A DNA stretch of 64,000 nt from Eonycteris spelaea (GCA_003508835.1 PUFA01000068.1:124001-188000), one strand, 5' to 3'. Shown: positions 48,738-61,639, counted from the stretch's first letter. Made by a program: numbers and translations. Notes: generated by a model not told the origin, from the sequence alone.

Positions 48738-49674
48738 CAATTCTCCTTAAATAAAAAATAGTTTAAGGGAAAGGCTTATTCTTATAAAATCATTTATTGG
48801 AAATAAAGCAAGAATACAAATGTAAAGTGATGAAGCACCACTAAAAAGTAAATATAAATTTTCATTAAAATCAGGCAAAACATATGCATTTGCAAGTACT
48901 GCCATTTCTTTCATTAGTGTCCAGTTTAGCTCCCAGGCTGTGGAAAGAACTAAAACAGCAGTCTAAGAAACAGTCAGTTGACCAGAGATGTTAATAATTT
49001 ATTGATTATATTTACCTTGATATTATGCAATATTTTCATAGGCTTATGGCAGAATTGAAGTTCTTACAGTATTCGATATATAATTGAATACTCATTAGGA
49101 TATTCAAGATTTTGGATCCATTGTAACTTCCAACAGCCTAAATTGCCACAAAAAAATAGTTATGAAGATAAAGTTTGCTCGATCTAAGAATGCACATACA
49201 TCGGCATTGTTGTATTTAACGCTGTCTAAAGCTACATCTAAAGATCTATACTGGATTCAAATGTAACTCTAAGGAAATATATATTTAAAAACATATTATT
49301 TTAATTATATTTTATTTTTTCTCTATTTTTTTGTTATTTTATTGCCTTTAAATGTTTTGTTATGTTTCTTATTATCATTTTATTATATCATACTACTCTC
49401 TCATACTGTACAAGTATTTTCTATTGAGTAACCTTGAGCTTGAAACAGTTTCATTTATTGCAGTGAAAGTAGTTTCCTCTGGGTATATGGTTCTCTTTAG
49501 GCATCAAAAGGAAGTTGATTAGCAATATTACACATACTATGTTTTGATTTTTTTTTTTCATCCTTTAGTAACATCACCATTTCATTTAACCTGTTTAGAT
49601 GAAGCCTCTATTTCATCCACTTTAAATCATGGTTATTATGTTGTTTAAATTATTTTTAAAGGTAATTTAATATG

Positions 49675-50124
49675 TCTATTTTTTATTTAAGTGCAGTTTA
49701 CATGCAATATTATATGTTTCAGTGTACAAAATAGTTATTCAACATTCAAATACCTTATAAAGTGATCACTGCATAAACCTAGCATCTGTCTTCATAAGAA
49801 GTTATTATGGTCATATTGACTGTATTTCTTTTGCTGCACGTTACATCCCCATGACTTATAAATGTATTTTATAACTGGAAGTTTATGCCTCTTCTTTGCC
49901 TTCACACTTTTCACTCATCTGCCAGCTTCCTCCTTTCTGGCAATCATCAGTGTGTTCTCAATATCTTTATTTGGTTTGTTTGTTTAGTTTTTTAGATTTC
50001 ACATATAATAAAATAATGTGGTATGTTCCTCTCTAACTTATTTCACTTAGCATAATACACTTTAGGTCTATCATGTTACAAATGGCAAGATTTTATTCTT
50101 TTTTTTATGACTGAGTAGTATCTC

Positions 50125-50167
<43 letters not shown>

Positions 50168-50280
50168 ATCTTCTTTATCCATCCATCTATCAGCAGTTCC
50201 CTTGGTTGCTTTCGTATCTTGGCTATTGTAAATAATGCTGCAGTGACCACAGGGGCGCATCTATCTTTTCAAATTCTATT
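49675..50280 (-). mobile_element. LINE-1 3' end fragment
   Basis: Antisense L1 3' UTR: tttcagtgtacaaaatagtt (49718), acttatttcacttagcataa (50037), tatgactgagtagtatctca (50106), and aaataatgctgcagtgacca (50231). A GT microsatellite has expanded at 50129-50165. Confidence 0.85.
50129..50165. repeat. (TG)n microsatellite
   Basis: There are about eighteen TG units within the antisense L1 3' UTR. Confidence 0.97.
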
Positions 50281-51105
50281 CTCATTCATGGCATAGAAGC
50301 TTAGTGGCCAACAAATTGCATGAGCCAGTAAATACTCAGCTGATATTGAGGAAAAACCTCTGCATAGAGAGTTCTTTCTGAACACAGCTTCCCCCCACCC
50401 CTCTCTTGAAAGCTCTAGCTACCTTCTTTTTTTCTGGACTCTTAGTTCTGTCTCCTCAACTCAGGGAATCAATGAGTTCCAACTGGATGTTGTATTCCCT
50501 GAGTCACTTCCTGGAAACTCATGACATTAAACTAGGACAATTGCAGAACTCATTTGTTTCTCATCTTTAAGGGATTACTTTTTTTGTTGTTGCCAAACAT
50601 CCAGTCTCTTGGTAACCATTCCATTTTTGGTTGTTTTAAATGATGGCATTAATCTATTCCCTATTATTCTATCTTGGCCAAAAGTAGACATCTCAATGTA
50701 TTTTTTAACAAAGTAAAAGAATCTGGAGTAATAGTGGTATAAGGTTGAAGCAAACTCAGTCTCAATTATATTGCCTAGGATAATAGATTGGAACATTTTT
50801 GCTACAATATCTTAAAGTTTCAACATTCTGGCTGTTATGTGCAATATCGGGTCTCCATTTTAGGGGTGCTTTTCTGAAGCAACTGCTTTGAAGAACGGTG
50901 ACCTCTCCAAGTTGTGGAGGGTGGAAGAGAAAGAGAAAGGGATGGAGGTAGGTGGGGAGGGAGAATGAATGAATTAATTAATAAATTAATGATATTAAGA
51001 GATAATGAAAGCCTATGAGTGCGATGAAAACCAGAAAATGATGTCATACAGAAAGCACAAAAGAGAGACCGTAGACATGCACTAACATGGTGGCCACCAA
51101 CCAGA
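50281..51105. other. Unassigned DNA
   Basis: A purine-rich stretch lies at 50917-50966, next to ATTA-rich simple sequence (50966-50995). No gene is seen; the minus open frames here are shadows of the purine-rich strand. Confidence 0.35.
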
Positions 51106-51109
51106 AATT

Positions 51110-51415
51110 ACCTATTACCAGCCGGAGAATAGTTAATAAATGCTTGATATTTGACTAGTCACAAATGAATACACTGTAAGTGTAAAATATACACAAGGTT
51201 TTGAAAACTTAGAATGAAAAATATCTTGATAATTTATATTGATTATATATCAAAATCATATTTTGGACATATTTGAACTAAATAAAATGATTATTGAATT
51301 AATTTTACCAGCTTTTTTTCACTTTTGTAGTGTGGCTACCGGAACATATAAAATTACATTCATAACTTGTATTTGTGGCTCACAATATATTTTGTATTCA
51401 ACAGCACTTTTATAG
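51110..51415. mobile_element. hAT-type DNA transposon
   Basis: ctgtaagtgtaaaatataca, aacttagaatgaaaaatatc, the agtgtggctaccggaacat block and the end tattcaacagcac match a common mammalian hAT family in sense order. Confidence 0.75.
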
Positions 51416-52980
51416 AGTATTCGTAATATGCTTGGTTCAGAGATTCTAGTGTAATCTATGTACTCTTAACACTGTATAACTGCCCCCCACCAACAAAAGT
51501 ATGAATACAGTTCTAATGTTTTCTCTGATGCGTTAAAACTACCTATGGTCCCAAATTAAAAAATATTGTCACAAAAGGTTCACCATCATCACACCAATCA
51601 ACCTTATTAGTTGGAAATGTGGAAAAGAAACTATTTCTGTCCTGAGATTTTCATGGGGCTTCCAGGCCAAGACAAAAGCAAGAACAGAAAACTAAAGGAT
51701 TTAAGCATTCTAACATTTTCCACAGTGATCTTTTCTTGGCTTCTTTACCATTTTGTTTTCTCTTCAGTATTTGTTCAGTTTAGAATTATGTCTTTATAAT
51801 ATAGCTTCTGCCTAACTTAAAATGGACTCCTAAGGGTGAAGACTTCCTTTGTCATCTTCATTTTTCAAAAGCCGTATACATGCATGATTTTTCCAAACAT
51901 ACTAATGTAGCCTTAACCACAGATCTCAATGATTTGTATATCTTACCTAGTTTTAAAATTGTGCAGTCCAAGAATCTTAGGATTATATTTTACAGTCATA
52001 AAATCACAAGTGTAAAATATGAGTTATTAGAACATGAGCTGACTACAGAGAAACTTGATTGATAGTGTATATTGTGATTAGATACAATGCCTCCCATGAA
52101 ACCCTCTCCCTATTGAACAAGAGTCTTTCTGTAGTGAACTGGAAAGCAAACTAAGAGCTAACCATGTGAAAAAACTTCTTGCTTGAAGAGTTTACTCACT
52201 GAGTATCATCTTAAACAAATTCAAAAGTGTCAGGAGATTTGTCTAGCCACTGTGTCCTATAATAAGGGCTTGTGGAAGTTTGTTTTCTTTTGACATTCAT
52301 ACAGATTTTACAGATTTTACATAATTGTTCATAAATAACAGTCAAATTATGGGAGTTTTAATTTTTTAAAAAGTCTGTATTGTTTTGTTTTGTTTTTTTT
52401 TTACTAAAACTCCCATATTGTCTGCAAAATTTATAGCCCTTCAGCCTATTTTCAAGCTTCTAAGCCTATTCAAAAAGCAATTAGTAAATGTATACCGCAT
52501 ACCTAATACTGTACTAAGTGACATGAGGGATATAAGGGGAAGTAGAAGTGTTCTTGTTTGCTCAAGCTGCTAGACCCTGAAAAGCCATGCTGTTGTTGTT
52601 CAGTCCTCAGAGTCCCTTATTAGAGCTCTCACTTGGCTTCCTTATCTCCCCTTGTATCAAACATGAGTTTATTTCTGTCCCTTAACACCTGAAAAACATA
52701 CATAACACACCACCCACAAAGCCAGCCCAGCACAAGCACACATTTCTCCACAGCCCTCCTCGATGTCCACTGTGACCACAGGGATGTTGTGAATTGCCGC
52801 TGCTCCAATGGAAAGCTGCTTTCTCATGACTCATTCTAGGAGGTGGATAATAGTCTTGGAATACTAGTTTACAAGGACAGTGGATAACTGTAAAACATTT
52901 TATGTTTCCTATTCTACAAGGAAATATTTTATTTCTTCTTTATAAATATCTTTAGAAACTTTTTCATGATTTTTAGGCAC
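51416..52980. other. Unassigned DNA
   Basis: No gene is seen. The part at 52580-52830 is GC-richer than its surroundings, without a recognisable repeat or frame. Confidence 0.35.
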
Positions 52981-52984
52981 ATTG

Positions 52985-53532
52985 CCTAATATTTTGTCCC
53001 ATCAAATACACATATCCCCAGCACAGCAACCATCATTTCTGAAAACCTCACACTGTTTCCCCAAATCCCATTGTGGTAATTTCCAGAAAAGTCCATAAAT
53101 TCATCCCATCCCTCTATGCATGTCCCCATGCACTGTGAATTTGGGCCAACTTTCATCAAGAAGTTAAATCTATTTTTGAGTTGAATAGAAAACAAGGCAA
53201 AGATATAACCATGTGTCTTGCTTCAGTTAATGGTAAGAGTTGAAATGTTCTTGTACACTGGGGTGGGTCTTACCTTCTGTGCTACTCTTTGGACCCTGAA
53301 ATTATTGTGTGAAAAAAATCAGGCACACCTACTGTAAGGTGAGACGACATGGAGCAGAGACCAGCCTACGCTGGCTGAAGTTTTTCCAAGGTCAACTATT
53401 CTGGTAACTGCCGAACCATATGCATGAGATTATCTTTGTCTGAGTATCCCTAGATGAGCTAAAACATGCGGGAAGAACCACTCAGCTAACCCAAGGAACT
53501 ATGAGAATTAATAAAGGTGTATCATTTTAACC
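52985..53532 (+). mobile_element. Probable MLT1-type LTR (sense)
   Basis: gtacactggggtgggtctta, tctttggaccctgaaattat, gacatggagcagagaccag, and a 3' part ctatgagaattaataaaggt resemble the sense strand of a MaLR LTR. The 5' half is poorly matched. A hAT element abuts its right end. Confidence 0.55.
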
Positions 53533-53535
53533 TAG

Positions 53536-53745
53536 AGGTCAGGAAACTTTTTATATAAAGGGCATTTTTGACTTTGTGAGCCATTTGATCTCCATCTCAA
53601 TTCTTCAGCTCTGTAGTTGTAGCAAGAGAGCAGCCTTAGACAATAAATGAATGAATAAAGCTGTGTGCCAGTTAAACTTTATTTAACTTTGATTTACAGT
53701 TCCAGTAAAAATATTATTGTCACAGTTTCCTGACCCTCATTTAAA
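53536..53745. mobile_element. hAT-type nonautonomous DNA transposon
   Basis: The same family as at 10928 but inverted: aggtcaggaaactttttata at the left, gttaaactttatttaacttt in the body, and acagtttcctgaccct at the right. The terminal repeats (ggtcaggaaact and gtttcctgacc) are still visible. Confidence 0.8.
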
Positions 53746-53899
53746 CCAGTAAATTTTAGGGTGGTTTTTTTACAAAGCAAAAGCTAGAAGAGACACGATT
53801 GTATTTTAGTTTCCTTTTCCACCTTTCCAACCTTGTTGACTGCTCCTACTTGTTCTTTAAGATTCATTAGAAACATCATTTCAGAAAGCCTAAAGGTAT

Positions 53900-54010
53900 T
53901 GGTTTTAGCATCTTACCAATCTTAATTTGAATCTTGATTCTTCTACTTGCTGTGTTTGAGACTTGGAAAAGTTATCCTGTCTGAGCGTTAGTTTGTTCAT
54001 CGATTCAATA
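53900..54010 (+). mobile_element. MIR SINE fragment
   Basis: Sense MIR: ttctacttgctgtgtttgag then acttggaaaagttatcctgt and gagcgttagtttgttcatc. Confidence 0.65.
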
Positions 54011-54019
54011 TTCTTGGCA

Positions 54020-55455
54020 TAAAATAATTTTTTGATTTTTTTATATACAGTTATTATATACAGTTAAGTATTATGTCATTATATCCTTGTTACCTTCACT
54101 CCCAGTTTAGAATAGAGCCTTTGAACTAACATATTATCTTGTACATACTCCTATAACATCATTTACTATACTGTATATTAGTTCAGCTTTCTTCGTTGTT
54201 ATTTGACACAAAGTAATTCATCATTAAGGAACATGCTTTTTCCCTCCTCTGATGATTCCTTCCAAGAGGATATTCAACTGCTGCCTAACTCCTGGCCTCT
54301 TTTTACTATTTTACTCAACTCAAGATTGAGCTTTGTTCTCACCTTAGTCCTCTTCGAAAGGTACATGTCCTCTGAGAACACATGCCTCTTCTGCTTCTCT
54401 AGGAAACAATCGCATGTGGAGAGTCTCAATCCTGAGCACCATGATCAGGTTAGTATATCTGTCTGCTTCTAGGGTTCAGCGTTAGGTATTAGAGGACCCA
54501 TTTGGTCCTCACATTAAGCCATATCCTCCAATCTTGGTCTGTTGATATTAAAGGTTTAATTAGGCCCTCTTCTTTTTGGTTCTCTGTCATTTTTTCTCGT
54601 TGGTTTATAGCTCACTCAGAGAAGAGAAACAATTTTTATTGGGTCTCATCGGCATTCCAACATACATATCATACACTTTTAACTGTTCTTGGAAAATAGC
54701 GAGCAATTCCTGTGGGAAAAAGGTAGTGTTTTCTACTAGTCCTTGCTAAGTCAAGAAGCTCCAGAAATCAAATCATAAATATTGAGATTTTCAAGGGGGA
54801 AAAAAATGGCATTTCACCTTTTGCTAGCTACTTGCCGAGCTGCAGAAATTTGTATGCCAGCTCTATGCCCTAGTCTGACTAAGCATGAGTGTTTTGGGAG
54901 AGAATCTGACATGTTTCCTTAAGATCTATTTACTGGAGGAGACTTTATTGGCTGTAGATGGACTAAGTGCACCTCAGATGTGGGAAGTTTCCTTGGCTAA
55001 ATGGGACTGTAGCAGGGCTCAGAGCTGCCTGAAAGCTCCTGGGCATGGGCTTCCCAACAAAAAGAAGCCCTATGGCACTGCTTGGGAAAAGGAAATTAAC
55101 TAAGAGGGTGTCTAGAGAGTAGTTTATGAAGCTTGTCAGGAAGCAAAACCATGAATGATTCTTACAGGAGGATTTTCAAACAAGTCACCAAGGAGTGATG
55201 TTGATACCTGCCATGATAAGACATTCAAATGTCCAAATCAGCAAGAGCTAAGAAAGCAAGCCTTCATTTTTTGTTTTTTCCTCATCTCTTTTTCCTCCCC
55301 CTCACAGCTTCATACCTACTTAAGACAAAAAAGGGAAGACCTAAGAGAAAGTAGAGTACGGATGATAAAGGAACAAATCAAGAGATCTCTCTTCCCCTGG
55401 AACTTCAGACCAAGAATTAGATAGCGAGAAGGAAGAAATGTTTAAAATCTTTTTT
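54020..55455. other. Unassigned DNA with open frames but no gene
   Basis: Plus-strand frames of 65-89 codons occur at 54203, 54502, 54885 and 55155. None has a recognisable domain. A good-looking splice acceptor (long pyrimidine tract ending in cag) falls at 55307, inside the last frame, which then reads Arg/Glu/Lys-rich to 55424. No partner exon or donor is evident. Confidence 0.25.
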
Positions 55456-55459
55456 TCAC

Positions 55460-55945
55460 AGCTTGTTGAAATATAATAAACAGTTGCTCATATTTACAAT
55501 GTACAATTCAATGAGTTTTTTCAATTATAGTTGACATTCAAAAATACATGAGTTTCAGTTGTACAGTATAGTGATTAGACATCCATAATTCACAAAGTGA
55601 TCACCCCATTAAATCTAGTATCCCTTACCCCTTATGTATTTATTACAACCTTATTGACTATATTTCTTATGCTATATTTTATGTCCATGACTATTCTGTA
55701 ACTGTTCATTGGTACTTTTTAATCCCTTTGCCCTTTTTCACAGACCTCCCCACAACCTCTCTCTTATCTAGTAACCCTCAAAATGTTATCTGTATCTATA
55801 ACTTTGTTTCCATTTTTGTTGTTATTGTTTTTGTTGTTTATGTTGTTTTAAGATTCCACATGTACATGGAAGCATACAGTATTTGTCTTTCTCTGACTTA
55901 CTCCTTTCAACACAATACCCTCTAGGTCTATCATGAAATATCTTG
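55460..55945 (-). mobile_element. LINE-1 3' end fragment
   Basis: Antisense L1 3' UTR: gtttcagttgtacagtatag (55551), aattcacaaagtgatcaccc (55588), tacatggaagcatacagtat (55863) and tctaggtctatcatg (55920). Confidence 0.85.
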
Positions 55946-56049
55946 GTTTAAATTGTTACTGGAATATGTGATATCTGATGGAGATATTGTTCTTACAGCT
56001 GAAGGAGACACAGAGTGGAATGTAAAATGAATTTGGGTGTTTTCTGTTT

Positions 56050-56345
56050 TACTCTGCTGTGTACCATCCAATCAGTAATCAATATATATGTTCATGCAAG
56101 CATTAATTATTGAACTTTCTCTTTAATTAGATTAGGTTGTCATTACAGAAGAACAACAAACACACTGCCAACTTCTTTAGCAATAGAAGGAAAAAATAGA
56201 GCTGATTATGACAGGTCTTTAAAATCAGGTTATTTGCTCTTAAATAAAATCATCAAAATAATTTTAATTACTGTTCTACAAACACTAATTATTTGATCTC
56301 TTCAACAAAACTAGAGCTGAGTCAGCATGCCAGCCACAAATTCAG
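56050..56345. promoter_or_regulatory. Candidate enhancer-like conserved element
   Basis: A repeat-free block has four TAATTA homeodomain cores (56104, 56124, 56265, 56286) and a palindromic gctgagtcagc (56316-56326), the core of a Maf/AP-1 recognition element. Role is inferred; it may regulate a distant gene. Confidence 0.35.
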
Positions 56346-57475
56346 CAGTATTTATGTTTCGAAAAATACAAAAAAATAAAAAATCAAAAAATAAAAAATG
56401 CCCCCAGAATACAGATAAGAGAACAAAAACAGTATATCCTTTTTTAGTCTGTAGAATGAATAGTTAGACCCCTTTCTTCAGCACACTATATTCGTTTATT
56501 TTTTTAAATGATAAGGGTTCTTCAGTTAAATAATTCTTTCTAATCTGCACTTTTATTCTTGAAAGATTTTACAACCAATTTTGTTTCCTTATTTATTTGT
56601 TGTACATTTCCTATAGAATTGCTAGATTAAACTTTTTGTTACAGTATTTTATCACTGCATTCCTGTTTAATACAAAACCATATGACTGCTGAAAAGGTCT
56701 ACAATAATTTGTGTCCCTAAGCACACCATTTCTCTGACTACATGCATTTTTTATACCCTAGCTCTTATTATAATGCTTATGATCAATAAAGATGCTTGCT
56801 CAGAAGTAGAATAAATTTGTGAACTATTAATATTTAATGTCCCAGGCCTTAAATCATTGTCCACTCTTACCTAAATAAAATTATTTTGTAGTCTTGGTGG
56901 TAGCTTATGTAAACTGAGAGAGAAAAATCACCACAGTCATTCCCATTTGTAGCAGTTATCGAAAAATTACCGTTCTTCATAAATATAACTAAGTTCTGTT
57001 CCATTTATTGCTGCTGAAAGGTCATTTGGAGAAAATCTATGTAGGATTTGGATAACTTTCAAGAAATTTAGTACCTGGATTTCCATTCTCAAATGTAGAG
57101 GGTCTGGGTAATTTAATCAATATACTAACAATAATTTGATAAATGATATAATAAAGTCTATACAATTGATGGATGGGAATGCCAGAAAATGAAGCCCAGA
57201 AATTGCTAAAAACAAAAATATCTAACATATAACTGATACGCAATAAATATTTTATAGATTAATTAATGAATAGATGATTCATTGAATTTAGATTTTACCA
57301 GTCAGATGCATTTGTGAAGGACTTTGGTTTGGAACAGAAGCAAATGGGATGAGAGATGCATAGAGTATCTGTTAATAAGCATAATCGCCATACTAAATAT
57401 ATTCTTCCATAAATTAGGGAAAATATATTCCATTATCTGAAAACACAAGTAGATAATATGCAAATACAAGTATGT
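56346..57475. other. Unique-looking DNA
   Basis: An AAAAAT-rich simple stretch lies at 56365-56399. No gene or nameable repeat is seen. Confidence 0.35.
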
Positions 57476-57479
57476 CAAA

Positions 57480-57745
57480 TGTGCAGCTAATTACATAAGA
57501 GGCTTGAGGTCAGAGTGCGATCCATGCTGTACATTTGGGAGTTTTCGGTGAACATGTGGTTTTTAAAGTTGTGGGACTGAGTGAAATCACTAAGGAAGTG
57601 AGTACAGACACATGAAAGAAGAGATTGTGGATTAGTCCTGGAGCACTGTAATGTTAAGAGATCTGAGCTAAGAGGAAAGACCAGCCAAAGAGTCTAAGAA
57701 AAGGCCAATGAGATATGGGCATGCCCTGGAGTATAAGGGGTCCTA
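57480..57745. mobile_element. Ancient mammalian repeat of unnamed family
   Basis: The wording aaatcactaaggaagtgagt, ggattagtcctggagcactg and gaaaggccaatgagat-type sequence matches a repeat I know from other mammals but cannot name. A different part of the same family seems to lie at 62535-62720. Confidence 0.45.
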
Positions 57746-57751
57746 GAAGCT

Positions 57752-58170
57752 ACATGTATTAATTTCCTAGGGCTTCCCTAACAGAGTATCACAACAGAAA
57801 TTTATTTCTCACAGTTATGGAGGCCACAAGTCTGAAATCAAGATGTCAGCAGGACCATGTTTGCTTGGAGGCTCTGGAAAAGAATTCTAACTTGCTTCTT
57901 CCAACCTGGTGGTTGCCAGCAATCCTTGGCTTCCTTGGCTTGCATTACTCCAATATCTACCTACGTATTCATGTGGTCATCTCATCTCTGTGTGAGTGTG
58001 TCTGTTTTCCCTTCCTCTGAGGATACCAGTTATTATGTTAAAGCCCACCTTAATCCAGTATGACCTCATTTTAACTAATTACATCTACAAAGGTCTTATT
58101 TCCAAACAAGGTCACATTCAGATTCTAGGGCAACAGGAATTTTTGAAGGACACTATTCAGTACACTAAGT
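57752..58170 (-). mobile_element. MLT1-type MaLR LTR
   Basis: Antisense LTR: tgtattaatttcctagggct, acagaaatttatttctcaca, gtctgaaatcaagatgtcag, acctcattttaactaattac, and acaaggtcacattcagattc. The two overlapping plus-strand open frames near 57817-58063 are incidental. Confidence 0.85.
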
Positions 58171-58930
58171 AAAAAAGTTTTTCAGGAGTTGGGAGTGAAA
58201 TGAGGGCTAAGATTTAGATTACATCACTAAAAATATCCACACAGGAGTTACTGGATCCCTCAACAAGGGAGATTTTGTATGGCGGACATGAGCTGGGTGT
58301 TAGTCTGAGTAGGTATACTTAAAGAGAAAAGGGAGAATTATATTCTCTGAGTATACATGACTATTTGAGGGTTTTACAATAATGATAGTAGCAAAGTGAC
58401 GTAGGGAAGGAGTGGAATATAGAGATAGAGAAATAATTGCATTTCTATATCCTTATGGGGATAAAAAGCAGCAGGAAAGAGAACAATAATATTGCCACAC
58501 AACCTGTTTCCTCTTCACATAATTAACATATCTTCACACAAATAAGAAATGCACCCTATTTTGACTTTTGAACTTATGAAAATCTAACTTCATTTTTGGA
58601 TCTGGAGGCAATAAGGGCTATTTAGAGTGAGGGTTGTGGATAACTAATTGCACCTTGCAAGTTAGCCCCTTAAAGTAATCCTTAAATCCTTCAGTCTAGG
58701 CAAACCAGCTCCAAATGCCATGAGACCTCAGGGTTTATACCAGTGAATGGACTTTTCTTTTTTTATGACTGACAAATCTCTTGTCTCTTGTAGCTAAGTT
58801 CTGATGGAGCTAACAATCATATTCAGAGTTTGATTCTGCAAGTGTTTCTGGATTACTAGTTTAGATTCACAGCCACCCCCAGCCCTTAGATGAAAAACTA
58901 AGGCATTGATTTTAAAAAGTGAAACTCACA
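58171..58930. other. Unassigned DNA
   Basis: No gene or nameable repeat is seen. Confidence 0.35.
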
Positions 58931-58934
58931 GAAA

Positions 58935-59660
58935 AGTTCCTTAGATGGAACTCATAAGAGTATATTCTCTGATAACAGTATACTTGTGCTGTAAATCAAT
59001 AGCTAAGATACAAACAGGAGGGAGAAGAAGAAGAAACAGGAGATCCTCATTTACTCAGAGATTTGTAAGTATGTTTTTAAAATAATCACTGGTCTAAAAC
59101 ATATTAGAATTTGAAAATAATTTGAGTAAATATTCAAATACTGTATATCATATAATATGAAATGCAACTAAATCAGTTTTTAAAGGAAAACTTAATAATG
59201 TAAAAGTATGTATATGGAAAAAGGACAGGTTAAAAATTAATGAACCAAGCATCCAGTGTGAGATATTAGAAAAATAACACAATGATTTCTACAAGAGTAA
59301 AAAATAATAAAGAACAGATATTAATATGTTTAAAAAATATCTAATGTACCAACCCCTAAATATTTTTATGGGCATTTGTATATGTTTATAATCTGTACTT
59401 AGTGCTTATAGTACAATATAAATAGTATATGTTATCATAACTCTATTGAGTTTATACCAGGAATACAAAATTGGTTTAACAAGAAAGTCAGTCATTGTAA
59501 TTTGCCACATTAATATCAAAGGGAAAAATTAAATTATTTTAATATATACAGAAGGTTTGACAAAGTCAACAACCATCTATTTTTAAACCAAAAACAAAAA
59601 GACAAAAAATTTTTAACCAACTTAGGAATAGAGAGTTTTTTGTTCTAATGGTTTGGTTTA
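58935..59660 (+). mobile_element. LINE-1 ORF2 fragment
   Basis: Sense L1 ORF2: ctctgataacagtatacttg (endonuclease end), then the linker (atgaaccaagcatccagtgt at 59241), then the reverse transcriptase start (gaatacaaaattggtttaac at 59461, and ggtttgacaaagtcaacaac at 59553). All frames are broken. Confidence 0.8.
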
Positions 59661-60678
59661 GTAATGGTAAATGGTATTTAGTAATGGTATTACTAAATAT
59701 GTATAAGCATACACAGACACAACACACACATATACAGGTATAAACAAACACATATTTAGTTAATTATTATCTCCAGTGATATTATGTAAAGTCACTGTGA
59801 ATGCTAAATTAAAGAATCCTGAATCATTGTTGTAGGAGAAATACAAGGTTTGGTTTCTGCAGCTTCTGTTCACATTTTAATCATCCTATTGTGTGTGTCT
59901 GCTTAAAGATAACTTTACAAATATATGTTGTTGAATCATTAACACTGAAGTTATAGGCAACAGCATTATAATTCATGCCTGAATTTTATCTATTATATGT
60001 ATTGTCTCTGTAACATATGTGCTTAAGAACACCAAAGAGCACTTAAGCACTACACGTGGAGCCAGTGAAATTATCAACAAAAATCACCATTCACATTCAA
60101 ATGATACAACTCACATCTAACATGCTTTCCACTATACCTCATTAGTATCTTCTGTTTCTTACCCCCCTCCCTTTAAAGTATTTTATTTATAGGATGAACT
60201 TTGTTTAGGTTACTGTGGTGTAAGAAATGCGCTAACAGCAGCAACATATTAAAAAATTTAAAATTCTAGTTTGGTAGTTAGTTACTTTATCTGGCCTTTG
60301 CTTCTCTAAACTGCTTGGATGTCATATGCTTCCTATAAAATAAATAGAATACTTAGAATTGCACTAATATATGCAGACACTCAATTCACATCTAAGGATA
60401 ATAAAAAAAAAAGATCATTCATTTTATACATCAGCTTGCCATGACCTAAGAAAGACCTATTCTTTAGATTAAAATAATAATTATAAAAGGAAAAAGAAGC
60501 TCTAAATCTAGTTGCATTTCTTTAGTCACATTTGTGAATGTATTAGCAAATATCAGACATAACAAATATCAGAGCAGAAGAGAAAAACTTTTGGGATAGA
60601 GAGGTATGCTACAAGTAAAGATATTAAGAATACACAGGGCCATCGAAAGTTTTCAAGAAAGGTGCTATAGAAGGTAAG
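59661..60678. other. Unassigned DNA
   Basis: CA-rich bits occur at about 59710-59750. No gene or nameable repeat is seen. Confidence 0.35.
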
Positions 60679-60688
60679 TAGAAAATTA

Positions 60689-60850
60689 AGGCTAAAGGGG
60701 GTCAATGGTGATGAAAGGAACTGTAACTTTAGGTATTGAACACACAATGCAATACACAGATGATGTATTGTACACTTGAAACCTCTGTAATTTTATTAAC
60801 TGATGTCACCCAATAAATTTAATTTAAAAATAAGTAAATTAAATTTTAAA
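60689..60850 (+). mobile_element. Short bat-type LINE-1 3' end
   Basis: Only the last 160 bases are present: acacacaatgcaatacacag, tgtacacttgaaacctctgt, attaactgatgtcacccaat then aaatttaattt. The tail wording is that of bat L1 elements. The flanks agaaaatta (60680-60688 and 60851-60859) are a plausible 9-base target-site duplication. Confidence 0.85.
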
Positions 60851-60860
60851 AGAAAATTAG

Positions 60861-61635
60861 AATATCATTAAAGCACGGGATCCGTGTTTACCATCATACT
60901 CATGCCTCTATAGGAGAAGGATGGATCTATGTAAAATTGAAGGCACAGTGCACATAGTAGCCCTGGTCCTGGTAAATCAGGCTTCTATGGCTTACATTAC
61001 ACTAATGCTAGCTATACATACTCCTTTTTGTACCCTACAGCTCCCTATGAATTAGTTCATAATTCTGCTACTCTTTTGAAATGACTTTCTTTGCTACCAA
61101 AAAAACTGTTCGCAAAATCCTCTTTAAATACATTTACAAAATAATAATAATAATAGCCAGTTGACAAAAGATCTCGTATCTTAGGTTTATACCAACCATA
61201 ATTTAATCTCTGATATTATCAATTAGAGAAAACAAAATCATGGAAATACCTTTTTATAGTAATGGGTTTTATGCTAAAAATTGTCTGTGATATGAGGTGC
61301 TGTGACACATTGCATCAATGGCCCTTTTATTAGCACAAATGTTTTTCTCTTATTCTCAATGCAGTCAGTATTTATTCTATTATTTAAATGAAATTCCTGG
61401 TTCCCATAATAGATACTGTTCTAAAGCAACATCAAAGCCAAAGTCAATTGCAAAAAAAAAAAAAAAAAAGGCACTGGCGATGAGGATTATTTCTCTAAAT
61501 ACCATCAAGTATGGGAAGATATTGATCACCAACACTATGTGAATGAAGGTAGAGTGGAGTTGCAGTACATGGACAATAAGGAGGAGAGGGTAATAGGAGT
61601 GTGTGGGAGGAAACAGCATGACAGGAAAAGAATGA
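60861..61635. other. Unassigned DNA
   Basis: A run of about 18 A residues lies at 61451-61468. No gene is seen. Confidence 0.35.
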
Positions 61636-61639
61636 TTCT

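Larger units (their letters stand above)
47401..49670. other. Mostly unique DNA with simple repeats
   Basis: A run of about 16 A residues lies at 47587-47602. A purine tract (48238-48305) and a GATA tract (48682-48737) are listed separately. The 49290-49420 part is extremely T-rich. No gene is seen. Confidence 0.4.
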
